DNA of 64,000 bases from Cloacibacterium caeni (GCF_907163105.1 NZ_OU015321.1:1488001-1552000); one strand, 5' to 3'; shown: positions 24,072 to 33,001, counted from the stretch's first letter. The notes: generated by a model from the letters alone, not told the origin. A program made the numbers and translations.

Positions 24072-26915
24072 CTAATGCGCTTCCAACCAATTTTCACCCA
24101 CGCCAACTTCCACCAATAAAGGAACTTCAGTTTTGTAGGCGTTTTCCATATTTTCTTTAATCAGTTTTTTGGCGATTTCTACTTCGTTTTCTGGTGCTTC
24201 AAACACCAATTCGTCATGCACTTGTAAAAGCATTTTGGTTTTCAGATGTTCCTGTTCCAGAACTTCCTGAATTTTAATCATCGCTAATTTGATAATGTCT
24301 GCAGCAGAACCTTGAATCGGAGCATTTACAGCATTTCTTTCGGCGTGACCTTTTACCACAAAATTATTAGAATTGATGTCTTGCAAATGACGTTTTCTGC
24401 CCAAAATCGTTTCTACATATCCTAATTTTCTGGCTTTCGCAACCTGTTCTGCCATAAATTCTTTCAATTTCGGATAGGTTTCGTAATAAGAATCGATGAG
24501 TTGTTTCGCTTCCGTTCGTGAAAGTCCAGTTTGCTCTGCCAAAGCAAACGCACCTTGACCATAAATAATTCCAAAATTCACGGTTTTGGCTTGTGAACGC
24601 TGTGTTTTGGTCACTTCTTCGATTGGGATTTTAAATAATTTTGCCGCAGTAGAAGCGTGAATATCTTCGCCATTTTGGAAGGCTTTTATCATATTTTCTT
24701 CGCCAGAAATTTCTGCAATCAAGCGCAATTCTATCTGAGAATAATCGGCAGAAATAAGTTTGTTTCCTTCATCTGCCACGAAAGCTCCACGAATTTGTTG
24801 ACCACGCAAAGTTCTAATCGGAATGTTCTGTAAATTCGGGTTCAGAGAAGCCAATCTTCCTGTAGCAGCAGTAGTTTGCGAGAAATTGGTATGAACTCTT
24901 TTCGTGTCTTTGTCAATCTGATTCGGCAATGCATCTACATACGTTGATTTCAGTTTTTGGTAGGTTCTGTATTCTAAAATGTATTGTATAATCTCATGTT
25001 TAGAAGCCAATTTCTGCAAAATATCTTCCGAAGTAGCGTATTGACCAGTTTTGGTTTTTTTCGCTTTTGGATCTAGTTTTAATTTTTCAAATAAAATTTC
25101 GCCGAGTTGTTTCGGAGAATTCATGTTAAATTCTTCGCCACAGAGTTCAAAAATTTTGGTTTCAAGGTTTTTCAAGTCGTTTTCTAAATCCTTGCTTTCT
25201 TGAATCAACCAATTTTCGTCTAACGAAATTCCTGCAAATTCCATTTTGGCTAAAACGCGCATTAATGGCATTTCTATATGATAAAACAAATCTTCTACTC
25301 CTTCTTTTTTCAGTTGAGGAGCAAAAATTTCGTACAATTGAAACGTTACATCTGCATCTTCCGCAGCGTAACTCGTTTGTTCTTCGAGTGAAACATCACG
25401 CAATGTTCCTTGGTTCTTGCCTTTTTTGCCAATCAAACTTTCTATAGAAACAGGCTTATAATTGAGGTAAATCTCTGAAAGATAATCCATTCCGTGTCTT
25501 CCATCTGGATTTAGAAGATAATGAGCAATCATCGTGTCAAAAATCGCTCCTTCTACTTCCACACCGTAATGTTTCAGAACTTTATAATCAAATTTAAGAT
25601 TATGAGCTATTTTTAAAATTTCTTTTTTCTCAAAAAACGGACGGAAAATTTCTAACGTTTTCTTCGCTTCTTCTTGGTTTTCAGAAATCGGAATGTAATA
25701 AGCCAGTCCTTTTCTGTAACAGAAACTCATCCCGATGAGTTCAGTTTCCATTTCATTAAGCGAAGTGGTTTCTGTATCAAAACAAACTACTTTTTGTGCC
25801 AAAAGATTTTTGACTAAAATTTTCTGAGCTTTTTCGGTATCAATGTATTGATAAATTTTATCCGTAGTTTCGATATTGAGCGTAGTAGAAGTAGATTGTT
25901 CTAGCGCTTCGAAATCTGCGAAAAGGTCTAATTGTAGAGCATTCTGCTTTCCGCTTTCCGCTTTCTGCGAGACTGGTTTTGAATCACTTTCATTCGCTGA
26001 TTGCTGATTGCTGATTGCTGGTTGCTCATGATGAAACGCTCTGTACAGATTTTCATACAACCTTCTAAATTCTATCTCGTCAAAAATCTCACGAACTTTT
26101 TCGAAATCTGGAATATCTAAATCGTATTGCTCTTGGTGAAATTCAACGGGAACATCACAAATAATCGTTGCCAATTTTTTTGACAAAATCCCTCTTTCTG
26201 CAGAGTTTTCTACTTTTTCTTTCAGTTTTCCTTTCAGTTGAGAAGTGTTTGCCAAAAGATTTTCTATACTGCCAAATTCTTTCAAAAATTTCATAGCAGT
26301 TTTTTCGCCCACTCCTTCCAATCCTGGAATATTATCCACAGCATCTCCCATCATTGCCAGAAAATCGATGACTTGTTTTGGGTCTTCAATTTCGTATTTG
26401 GCTTTTACTTCTTCCACGCCTAAAATTTCTACATCGCCGCCTTTTAAACCCGGTTTGTAGATTTTAATTCTGTCGGTAACCAACTGCGCAAAATCCTTAT
26501 CTGGCGTTACCATAAACGTGGTATAATTTTCTTTTTCGGCTTTATTGGCAATGGTTCCTATCACATCATCTGCTTCATAACCTTCTACTCCCAAAATCGG
26601 AATATGCATGGCTTCTAAAATCCTGTGAATATAGGGAACTGCGTTTTTAATCGCTTCTGGAGTGTCACTTCTGTTCGCTTTGTATTCTGTAAAATCAGCG
26701 GTTCTCACATTTTCTTTTCCTACATCAAAAACCACAGCCAAATGCGTAGGTTTTTCTCTTCTAATCAGCTCAATTAATGAATTGGTAAATCCAAAAATAG
26801 CAGACGTATCAAAACCTTTAGAAGTTAATCTAGGATTTCTAATCAGAGCGTAATAACCGCGAAAAATCATCGCATAAGCATCGATGAGAAAAAGTCTTTT
26901 GTCAGAATTTGTCAT
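24072..26915 (-). CDS. polA: DNA polymerase I
   Basis: 947 residues; repairs DNA and removes Okazaki primers. Three domains: 5' nuclease (about 1-290, LFLIDAYAMIFRGYYA, EGYEADDVIGT, GDAVDNIPGLEGVGEKTA), 3'-5' exonuclease with FDTETTSL near 377 and an intact D-x-E, and family A polymerase with SADYSQIELR near 718, R-S-Q-A-K-T-V-N-F-G-I-I-Y-G O-helix and QVHDELVFE near 897. Between the first two domains, residues about 296-325 are encoded by low-complexity repeat (AISNQQSAN, KAESGKQNAL) also found in spacers around adk. The ATG follows its -7 box by only 5 bp. Confidence 0.97.
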   Translation of the reverse strand: MTNSDKRLFLIDAYAMIFRGYYALIRNPRLTSKGFDTSAIFGFTNSLIELIRREKPTHLAVVFDVGKENVRTADFTEYKANRSDTPEAIKNAVPYIHRILEAMHIPILGVEGYEADDVIGTIANKAEKENYTTFMVTPDKDFAQLVTDRIKIYKPGLKGGDVEILGVEEVKAKYEIEDPKQVIDFLAMMGDAVDNIPGLEGVGEKTAMKFLKEFGSIENLLANTSQLKGKLKEKVENSAERGILSKKLATIICDVPVEFHQEQYDLDIPDFEKVREIFDEIEFRRLYENLYRAFHHEQPAISNQQSANESDSKPVSQKAESGKQNALQLDLFADFEALEQSTSTTLNIETTDKIYQYIDTEKAQKILVKNLLAQKVVCFDTETTSLNEMETELIGMSFCYRKGLAYYIPISENQEEAKKTLEIFRPFFEKKEILKIAHNLKFDYKVLKHYGVEVEGAIFDTMIAHYLLNPDGRHGMDYLSEIYLNYKPVSIESLIGKKGKNQGTLRDVSLEEQTSYAAEDADVTFQLYEIFAPQLKKEGVEDLFYHIEMPLMRVLAKMEFAGISLDENWLIQESKDLENDLKNLETKIFELCGEEFNMNSPKQLGEILFEKLKLDPKAKKTKTGQYATSEDILQKLASKHEIIQYILEYRTYQKLKSTYVDALPNQIDKDTKRVHTNFSQTTAATGRLASLNPNLQNIPIRTLRGQQIRGAFVADEGNKLISADYSQIELRLIAEISGEENMIKAFQNGEDIHASTAAKLFKIPIEEVTKTQRSQAKTVNFGIIYGQGAFALAEQTGLSRTEAKQLIDSYYETYPKLKEFMAEQVAKARKLGYVETILGRKRHLQDINSNNFVVKGHAERNAVNAPIQGSAADIIKLAMIKIQEVLEQEHLKTKMLLQVHDELVFEAPENEVEIAKKLIKENMENAYKTEVPLLVEVGVGENWLEAH
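25942..26029. repeat. Dispersed repeat inside polA, translated in frame
   Basis: CTGCTTTCCGCTTTCCGC... and CGCTGATTGCTGATTGCTGATTGCTGG share 16-bp words with the spacer at 15478-15516. It encodes the linker between the two nuclease domains. Confidence 0.8.
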
Positions 26916-26920
26916 AAAAA

Positions 26921-26928
26921 CAAAGATA
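26921..26928 (-). promoter_or_regulatory. -7 box TATCTTTG of polA (leaderless context)
   Basis: TATCTTTG on the minus strand is followed by TTTTT and then the ATG of polA, leaving no room for a normal 5' leader. Confidence 0.65.
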
Positions 26929-26931
26929 GGG

Positions 26932-26967
26932 AAAAGTCAGAAGTCGGAAGTCAGAAGTTGGAAGAAT
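26932..26967. repeat. (G)AAGTCAG/GAAGTTG low-complexity repeat upstream of polA
   Basis: Heptamer-like units GAAGTCA, GAAGTCG, GAAGTCA, GAAGTTG in tandem. The same lexicon recurs upstream of pcrA at 31312-31392. Confidence 0.7.
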
Positions 26968-27043
26968 TTTTTGTGAAGTTAAGAGTTGAAGATTTTCTTT
27001 CAAAATAAATATTTGAATCAAGTATTTTACTTATTTTTAATAT

Positions 27044-27664
27044 ATGAAAATTAAGCCATTTTTTACTTTCTTATTTCTTATTTTTATTGTTTTTCAATCT
27101 TGTAAAAAAGATGAAATCACCGATGATGAATATGAAATAATTAATCTTTTGACTTCTAAAATAAGTAAGCCAATTCCACCTCCTCCACCTTTACCACATT
27201 CAATTACCATGAAAATGGGAGAAAAAGAATTTGAAAAATTTCTTGAAAATGAAATGAGAAAAGATTCAATTGAAAATTCTAAAAAAACATTTCATATCTA
27301 TTTTAAAGATTCATTAACAGGAATTGAAAAAGATTTTAAATACAAAATTTTTGAAAAAGTGAAGGGTTTTGAAGATTTTTATTTAAAAGAAATTGACGAA
27401 GACTTAATGAAGTCAAAAAAAATTGATTTGACTAAAATTCATTTTCCTAAAAATATAATTTTAGATAAAAATTACATTGGAGATTTCACTAAATGGAATG
27501 ATGATTTCATAAGCAACTATTCTATTTCTAGAATTATTTTCAACAAAAATAAAGATAAAGCAGTAGTTGAATTTAATTCGTCAAATGGAGGAAGTAAAAT
27601 TTACCTTTCAAAAGTTAAAGGAAAATGGAAGATAATTGAAGTTTTTGGATCTTGGGTTTCATAA
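27044..27664 (+). CDS. Hypothetical lipoprotein
   Basis: 206 residues. Signal peptide MKIKPFFTFLFLIFIVFQS ends in a lipobox-like FQSC, so Cys20 is probably lipidated. A proline stretch (KPIPPPPPLP) follows, then a charged domain with many Lys/Glu and a C-terminal strand region (KAVVEFNSSNGGSKIYLSKVKGKWKIIEVFGSWVS) resembling small surface lipoproteins of Bacteroidota. I do not recognise the family. It is 27 bp upstream of the HipA-like gene, whose own promoter lies in the gap. Confidence 0.75.
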   Translation: MKIKPFFTFLFLIFIVFQSCKKDEITDDEYEIINLLTSKISKPIPPPPPLPHSITMKMGEKEFEKFLENEMRKDSIENSKKTFHIYFKDSLTGIEKDFKYKIFEKVKGFEDFYLKEIDEDLMKSKKIDLTKIHFPKNIILDKNYIGDFTKWNDDFISNYSISRIIFNKNKDKAVVEFNSSNGGSKIYLSKVKGKWKIIEVFGSWVS

Positions 27665-27678
27665 TATTTATTCTTTTG

Positions 27679-27686
27679 TACTTTTG
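27679..27686 (+). promoter_or_regulatory. -7 box TACTTTTG of the HipA-like gene (leaderless context)
   Basis: TACTTTTG ends 5 bp before the ATG at 27692. It separates this pair from the lipoprotein gene upstream. Confidence 0.65.
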
Positions 27687-27691
27687 CATCA

Positions 27692-28471
27692 ATGAAAGAC
27701 TTAAACTTAAGAAATGTTACGGTAATGCGTTACATTCTTCCGCTGCGTGAAGGTGGAAGTTTGCCTGCATTAGCAGAAGCGGATGATGATTTTAAATACG
27801 TTTTGAAATTCCGAGGCGCTGGTCACGGTGTTAAAATGCTGATCTCTGAACTTTTGGGCGGAAAAATTGCTGAAATTCTAGGTTTGAAAATTCCAGAATT
27901 GGTTTTTGCGAATCTAGATGTAGATTTCGGAAGAACTGAAGCCGATGAAGAAATTCAGGATTTACTGAAATTTTCAGAAGGCCTAAACTTAGGTTTGCAT
28001 TATCTTTCTGGAGCTATTGCATATGATCCAAGCATGAAAATAGATGCACTTTTGGCTTCTAAAATTGTTTGGCTTGATGCGTTTATTACGAATATTGACC
28101 GTACTTTCAAAAATACTAATCTTCTTTGGTGGCATAAAGAATTATGGGTGATTGATAATGGAGCTTCTTTTTACTTCCATCATTCATGGCAAAATTTTGA
28201 TGCAGCTGCGAAAACACCTTTCAAATATGTAAAAGACCACGTTTTGCTTCCTCAAGCCAGCAAATTAGACGAAGCTGATGCCTTTGCAAAATCGATTTTA
28301 AATGATGAAGTTTTCAGAACGATTGTGAATTTAATTCCTGAAGATTGGTTGCAGTGGAATGATGCCGATGAATCGCCAGAAGAAATACGAGAAATTTATT
28401 TTAATTTCTTGAAAACCAGATTAGAACATTCAGAAATCTTTTTAAACGAAGCCAAAAATGCAAGAGGATAA
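27692..28471 (+). CDS. HipA-like kinase-fold protein (HipA_2 type)
   Basis: 259 residues, shorter than HipA (about 440). Features of a HipA/PI3K-like kinase core: Lys in FKYVLKF (K39) for ATP, GAGHGVK loop, the catalytic segment WLDAFITNIDRTFKNTNLLWW with D136 and N141/N143, and the metal-binding IDNGAS with D155. The N-terminal Arg/Gly loop RYILPLREGGSLPALAEADD may take the place of the HipA P-loop. It overlaps the DUF3037 gene by 14 bp, a pairing I know as recurrent, and lacks HipB. Target unknown. Confidence 0.85.
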   Translation: MKDLNLRNVTVMRYILPLREGGSLPALAEADDDFKYVLKFRGAGHGVKMLISELLGGKIAEILGLKIPELVFANLDVDFGRTEADEEIQDLLKFSEGLNLGLHYLSGAIAYDPSMKIDALLASKIVWLDAFITNIDRTFKNTNLLWWHKELWVIDNGASFYFHHSWQNFDAAAKTPFKYVKDHVLLPQASKLDEADAFAKSILNDEVFRTIVNLIPEDWLQWNDADESPEEIREIYFNFLKTRLEHSEIFLNEAKNARG

Positions 28472-28841
28472 AATTTACGAATACGCAGTAATAAGACTTG
28501 TTCCGAAAGTTGAAAGAGAAGAATTTTTCAACATAGGATTGGTAATGTTTTCTAAGAAAGAGAAATACATAAGAGTAGAATTTTATCTCTGTAAAGACAA
28601 ATTCCAACTGATGCACAGCAAATTAGACTACGATGAAGTTTTTAAAAATCTGGAAAACTTCCAAAAAGTTGCCAAAGGCGAAAAAGAAGGCGGCCCAATT
28701 GCTTTGCTGGAAATTCCTGAACGTTTTCGTTGGCTCACTGCAGTAAGAAGTGCTGTGATTCAAACATCCAGACCTCATCCTGGAAAATCTAAAGATTTGG
28801 ACAAAACTTTTGACAGACTTTTTGAAGAATTGGTAAAATAA
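28458..28841 (+). CDS. DUF3037 domain protein
   Basis: 127 residues; opens with YEYAVIRLVPKVEREEFFNIGLVMFSKK, the defining DUF3037 block, then a helical region and a conserved R-F-R-W-L-T-A-V-R-S-A-V-I-Q-T-S-R-P-H-P-G segment before a short end. No enzymatic motif is seen. The start lies inside the HipA-like gene (14-bp overlap), so the two are translationally coupled and probably act together, perhaps as substrate or inhibitor of the kinase. Confidence 0.88.
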   Translation: MQEDKIYEYAVIRLVPKVEREEFFNIGLVMFSKKEKYIRVEFYLCKDKFQLMHSKLDYDEVFKNLENFQKVAKGEKEGGPIALLEIPERFRWLTAVRSAVIQTSRPHPGKSKDLDKTFDRLFEELVK

Positions 28842-28910
28842 AGTTTATGAATTTCACGCAAAGACTCGAAGATTTTTCGCAAAGAACAATTAGAAATTCT
28901 GATTAAAAAT

Positions 28911-28940
28911 AAAAAACGTGCAAATAAGCACGTTTTTTCG
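28911..28940. terminator. Bidirectional terminator between DUF3037 gene and pcrA
   Basis: AAAAAACGTGC (28911-28921) pairs with GCACGTTTTTT (28928-28938), loop AAATAA. A- and T-tracts serve both convergent genes. Confidence 0.9.
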
Positions 28941-28941
28941 T

Positions 28942-31269
28942 TTATAGTTTCGTCAGTTTTGCAAATTTCAGGATTAGATTTTTTTCTCCTTCTGTTACAA
29001 ATTTTACTTTAGCTTTAATGTTTTCTGGGTCAGTTCCATCAAGAAAAACTACTTCTCCTACTCCAAATCTATCATGGCGAACTCTGTCTCCTACTTCAAT
29101 ATCTTGAGAAGAATTTCCGCTCGGGTTGATGATTTTTGCCGAAGCAACCGGTTTTAATTTTTTAGGTAAAGGCAAAGATTCAGGTTCAGAAGAAGAAAGT
29201 TTCTTCTTTTCAATTTTTTTGAAAGTTCTCGGTTCAAAAGAATTATCACCAAAAATATCTGAACTTAATCCAGATTTATTCACAAATCTGCTTTCTACAG
29301 CCGGATTTAAGAATTCTATATACTCTTCGTTTACTTCGCTTAAAAATCTGGAAGGTTCTGCATCTGTAATTTTACCCCATTGAAATCTGGAAACGGCGTA
29401 AGAAAAGAACACCTGTTTTTCGGCTCTGGTTAAAGCTACGTAGAATAATCTTCGCTCTTCTTCCAACTCTTCACGCGTGGAAGAACTCATAAAACTTGGG
29501 AACAAATTTTCTTCTAAACCTACCAAATGAACCACTGGAAACTCCAATCCTTTTGACAAGTGAATCGTCATCAAAGAAACTTGGTCTTCGTTTTCAGATT
29601 TTTTGTCTTGGTCTGTAGAAAGTGCGATGTTTTCTAGGAAACTCGACAAACTTGGGTCTCCGTCTTCCAATTGCTGTTGTTCTTCAATGAAACCTTGCAT
29701 AGAGTTCATGAGTTCTTGCACGTTTTCTACTCTGGAAATTCCTTCAGGAGTTTGGTCGTCTTTCAAAAACTTGATTAAACCACTTCTTTGAGCAACTTCC
29801 ATTGCAACAGTGTACACATTTTCGGTTTTCAGCATCACTTGGAAGGCTTTAATCATGCTCCAAAAATCCGCCAACTTAGAAATCACGCCATTGTTAAAAC
29901 CTAAATGTGGTGCATAAATTCCCAAATTATCTAAAACATTAGCCAAACTCACATTTTGTGAATCTGCAAAAACAATCAATTTATTCTGAGTGGTTTCTCC
30001 AATTCCACGAGTGGGATAATTGATGACTCTTAGCAAAGCTTCGCTGTCATTTTCATTGACCAAAAGTCTTAAATACGCAACCAAATCTTTAATTTCTTTT
30101 CTTTGGTAGAAACTTAAACCGCCATAAACTCTGTACGGAATATTTTTACGTCTCAGTGCATCTTCGAAAGCTCTGGTCTGGGAATTAGTTCTGTATAAAA
30201 TGGCAAAATCTGTAAATTTTCTTTGGTTAGCGTTGTGCTGTTCCCAAATGTTATTCGCCACAAAATTGGCTTCGTCTGCATCTGAAAGCGCTCTGAAAAC
30301 CTTTATTTTATCGCCCACTTCATTATCACTGAATACATTTTTTTTGAACTGTTCTTTGTTTCTGGCAATGACCACATTCGCAGCGTTCACAATATTCTGC
30401 GTAGAACGGTAATTCTGCTCCAGAGAAACGGTTTTGGCATCTGGATAATCTTTCTTGAAGTTCAAAATATTATAAATATTAGCACCACGGAAAGAGTAAA
30501 TGGACTGCGCATCATCTCCTACCACACAAATATTTTCAAATTTTGAAGAAAGTGCTTTTACAATTAAATATTGAGAATGGTTGGTATCTTGGTACTCATC
30601 TACCAAAATATATCTGAAACGGTCTTGATATTTCGCCAGAACCTCTGGAAATCTCGTTAATAATTCGTTGGTTCTCAAGAGTAAATCATCGAAATCCATC
30701 GCTCCATTTCTGAAACATTGTTCTACATATTTCTCGTAGATTTGACCAATATATTTCATGTTGGCACGTTCGTCGGCTTCGATTAATTCTGGATTATTCT
30801 GATAGGCATGAACCGTGATGAGATTATTTTTGAAATTAGAAATTCTTGCCTGAACTTTTTTAGGTTTGTATAATTCTTGGTCAATATTGAGGTCTTTCAA
30901 TACTTTTTTGAGAACATTCAGAGAATCTTGCGTATCATAAATGGTAAAATTAGACGGAAAACCCAGAAAATGCGCTTCGCTTCTCAGAATTCTAGCAAAC
31001 ACCGAGTGGAAAGTTCCCATCCAAAGACTTCTTGCATTGCTGTCTCCTACTACTTTTGCAATACGGGATTTCATTTCTTTGGCGGCCTTATTGGTAAATG
31101 TAAGCGCCAAAATATTAAAAGGATCAATTCCGTTGGTAATTAAATGTGCAATCCTCATCGTAAGAACTCTCGTTTTACCAGAACCTGCTCCTGCCAAAAC
31201 CATCAATGGCCCGTGCAAAGTGGTAACTGCTTCATACTGAGGTTCGTTTAATCCTTTCAAATAATCCAT
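28942..31269 (-). CDS. pcrA: ATP-dependent DNA helicase PcrA/UvrD
   Basis: 775 residues, superfamily 1 helicase for excision repair and clearing of replication blocks. Walker A AGAGSGKT at 26-33; motif Ia LTFTNKAAKEM; DEYQDTN near 223; VVGDDAQSIYSFRGA; QNYRSTQNI; LMTIHLSKGLEFPVV; VALTRAEKQV. The end VGDRVRHDRFGVGEVVFLDGTD is the Tudor-like C-terminal domain for RNA polymerase contact. Single gene; its upstream spacer is repeat-rich. Confidence 0.96.
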   Translation of the reverse strand: MDYLKGLNEPQYEAVTTLHGPLMVLAGAGSGKTRVLTMRIAHLITNGIDPFNILALTFTNKAAKEMKSRIAKVVGDSNARSLWMGTFHSVFARILRSEAHFLGFPSNFTIYDTQDSLNVLKKVLKDLNIDQELYKPKKVQARISNFKNNLITVHAYQNNPELIEADERANMKYIGQIYEKYVEQCFRNGAMDFDDLLLRTNELLTRFPEVLAKYQDRFRYILVDEYQDTNHSQYLIVKALSSKFENICVVGDDAQSIYSFRGANIYNILNFKKDYPDAKTVSLEQNYRSTQNIVNAANVVIARNKEQFKKNVFSDNEVGDKIKVFRALSDADEANFVANNIWEQHNANQRKFTDFAILYRTNSQTRAFEDALRRKNIPYRVYGGLSFYQRKEIKDLVAYLRLLVNENDSEALLRVINYPTRGIGETTQNKLIVFADSQNVSLANVLDNLGIYAPHLGFNNGVISKLADFWSMIKAFQVMLKTENVYTVAMEVAQRSGLIKFLKDDQTPEGISRVENVQELMNSMQGFIEEQQQLEDGDPSLSSFLENIALSTDQDKKSENEDQVSLMTIHLSKGLEFPVVHLVGLEENLFPSFMSSSTREELEEERRLFYVALTRAEKQVFFSYAVSRFQWGKITDAEPSRFLSEVNEEYIEFLNPAVESRFVNKSGLSSDIFGDNSFEPRTFKKIEKKKLSSSEPESLPLPKKLKPVASAKIINPSGNSSQDIEVGDRVRHDRFGVGEVVFLDGTDPENIKAKVKFVTEGEKNLILKFAKLTKL

Positions 31270-31311
31270 ATTTTACTGCAAATTTTTCTGTTGCGAATTT
31301 ATGAAAATTTG

Positions 31312-31392
31312 TTGGGAGTTGGAAGGGGGAAGACAGAAGTTGGAAGACGGAAGTTGGAAGACGGAAGTCCGAAGTCCGAAGTTGGGAGATTG
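31312..31392. repeat. GAAG(T/A)(T/C)(G/C)G tandem repeat upstream of pcrA
   Basis: About ten irregular 7-bp units (GGAAGTT, GGAAGAC, GAAGTCC). Same lexicon as the polA upstream repeat. Confidence 0.75.
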
Positions 31393-31481
31393 GTTGGAGA
31401 TAATTTAGGTGGTTTGTTTGTCTTTTCGTAGGGAACTTAATGGAAAAGAAAACTCAAAACATTTTGAGCAACAAGCAACTA

Positions 31482-31534
31482 TCCTGCCTTTAACATGCCT
31501 TTATCCTGCCTTTAACTTGCCTTTAACTTGCAAG
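31482..31534. repeat. TGCCTTTAAC tandem repeat
   Basis: Four close copies of (TCC)TGCCTTTAAC with some shortening, ending in TTGCAAG. Confidence 0.7.
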
Positions 31535-31722
31535 TAAAACAATTACTTTTTACTGACATTCATTACACTTTCCTTTGACTTTCCTTTGACATTACTTTAG
31601 ATAAAGTTAAGATTTTTAATAAGCTTTTGAGTATAAAGAATACTTTTGTATATTTGGTGATGCGCTAAATCCCAAGAACGGAAGCAAACTTCCTTCTCGG
31701 TACTTCGCAAATCCGCCGAACC

Positions 31723-31737
31723 GTTAGCTGTAATGTT
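31723..31737 (+). repeat. Boundary repeat GTTAGCTGTAATGTT, left copy
   Basis: Matches the reverse complement of 33828-33842 at 14 of 15 positions; preceded by CCGCCGAACC and a GGAAGCAAACTTCC hairpin. Confidence 0.6.
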
Positions 31738-31854
31738 CCCAAAAATCCCGATATTTAACGTTTCCATAACAAAATTTATAAAAACATTAAGGTGTAAAAT
31801 TAAGATTGTATACGATAAATAACATTACTTTACGCAATCAAAAAAATCATTTAT

Positions 31855-33000
31855 ATGAAAAGAAAAATTATTCTTTTGTTTCTTTTTTACAGTTCTATTT
31901 TCTTGGCTCAAAAAACACAAATTGTGGACGCTGAAACTTCTCAACCGATTCCTAATGCACGGATTATCTCGGAAGGAAATATTTATTATACAAATGATGA
32001 AGGATATAGCCTGCTAAAAAATTCCAAGAATTTGGAAATCTCTGCTTCAGGATATGAAACATTAAAAGGAAATGATTTTAAACCAATTTTAAAATTAAAA
32101 CCGATTTACAAAGAAATTGACGAAGTAAAAATTGTTTCAATTGATTTTCAAAAGATTCTAAAAGACGTTGCAAACAATTATTCCGATATCTATTATAATA
32201 AACCCATCATTTATAATGTAACGATTAAGCAAAAATCGCACGAAAATAATGATTTAAAACTTTTAATGATTGCCGATGGAAAGTTCTGGAGTAGAGATGG
32301 AGAATATAATGCAAAAGATGCTTTTAATGATAAATTTGATAGGTTTGTTCAAATACAAATTGATGACTTACGCTTCTTAAAATCAAAACCTTCCAAAAAT
32401 AAAGTAAGAGAAAAAAAACCGGAAATTTCACACGATAATATTGGTGATATGTTTTTGAGTTATGAATTATGGAGAACTTACGGACTTTCTAAAATCAAGA
32501 ATGCCAAAAAAAGCGGAAGATTGGTGTATGAAAATGGTGATGAACAAGAAATATCTTATTCAATAAAATCTGATTCGTCCCTAATATACACAGGGAAATT
32601 TATTTATAACAAAAAAGATAGAGCAATTACCCATTTTGAATTGGATTTTATTCAAAACAAATTCGAACCGAGAAAACTGAAAGATGAAAATGGAAATATA
32701 TTTTTCAGACAATTAGGTGACGGAATTATTATGTTTGATTATTACAAAAAGGATGGGAAATATTTCCCTTCCAAAATATCTTTCAAAACTCAAGGTTTCA
32801 AGACAATAACCGATACCGAAACTTTTGAATACAGTTCAGAAAGAGAAATTATTTTTAAAAACTTTCAAGAAACAGACAAAAAAGGTTTGGAAAATCCTGT
32901 GAAAATAAACCAAGCATATTGGAATAATTTAAAAATAAGTGATGACAAAGGGGAAATTATTTTGACTAAAGAAGAACAAGAATTTATTAATGAAAAATAG
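31855..33000 (+). CDS. Secreted protein with carboxypeptidase-regulatory-like N-terminal domain
   Basis: 381 residues with signal peptide (MKRKIILLFLFYSSIFLAQ). The first 80 residues (QIVDAETSQPIPNARIISEGNIYYTNDEGYSLLKNSKNLEISASGYETL) form a CarboxypepD_reg-like beta-sandwich of the kind that precedes TonB-dependent receptors, but no barrel follows; the rest is a beta-rich domain of unknown role. The stop is one base before the next gene's ATG, which encodes a GLPGLI protein, so the two form one unit. They lie between inverted boundary repeats. Confidence 0.8.
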   Translation: MKRKIILLFLFYSSIFLAQKTQIVDAETSQPIPNARIISEGNIYYTNDEGYSLLKNSKNLEISASGYETLKGNDFKPILKLKPIYKEIDEVKIVSIDFQKILKDVANNYSDIYYNKPIIYNVTIKQKSHENNDLKLLMIADGKFWSRDGEYNAKDAFNDKFDRFVQIQIDDLRFLKSKPSKNKVREKKPEISHDNIGDMFLSYELWRTYGLSKIKNAKKSGRLVYENGDEQEISYSIKSDSSLIYTGKFIYNKKDRAITHFELDFIQNKFEPRKLKDENGNIFFRQLGDGIIMFDYYKKDGKYFPSKISFKTQGFKTITDTETFEYSSEREIIFKNFQETDKKGLENPVKINQAYWNNLKISDDKGEIILTKEEQEFINEK

Positions 33001-33001
33001 T

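Larger units (their letters stand above)
31270..31854. other. 585-bp spacer with three repeat blocks and a cassette-like boundary
   Basis: No convincing gene. In order: GAAGTTGGAAGACG-type tandem repeat (31312-31392), TGCCTTTAAC tandem repeat (31482-31534), CTTTCCTTTGA x2 (31567-31590), two adjacent -7 boxes TACTTTTG and TATATTTG (31641-31656), a GGAAGCAAACTTCC hairpin (31679-31692), and GTTAGCTGTAATGTT (31723-31737), which returns inverted after the next two genes. Confidence 0.7.

Noticed and set aside
27692-28471. Classical HipBA toxin-antitoxin operon
   Set aside because: No HTH antitoxin precedes it and the protein is too short for HipA; reported instead as a HipA-like/DUF3037 pair.
31312-31534. 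Possible CRISPR array
   Set aside because: Units are 7-14 bp with no unique spacers of even length, and no cas genes are in the window; these are simple tandem repeats.
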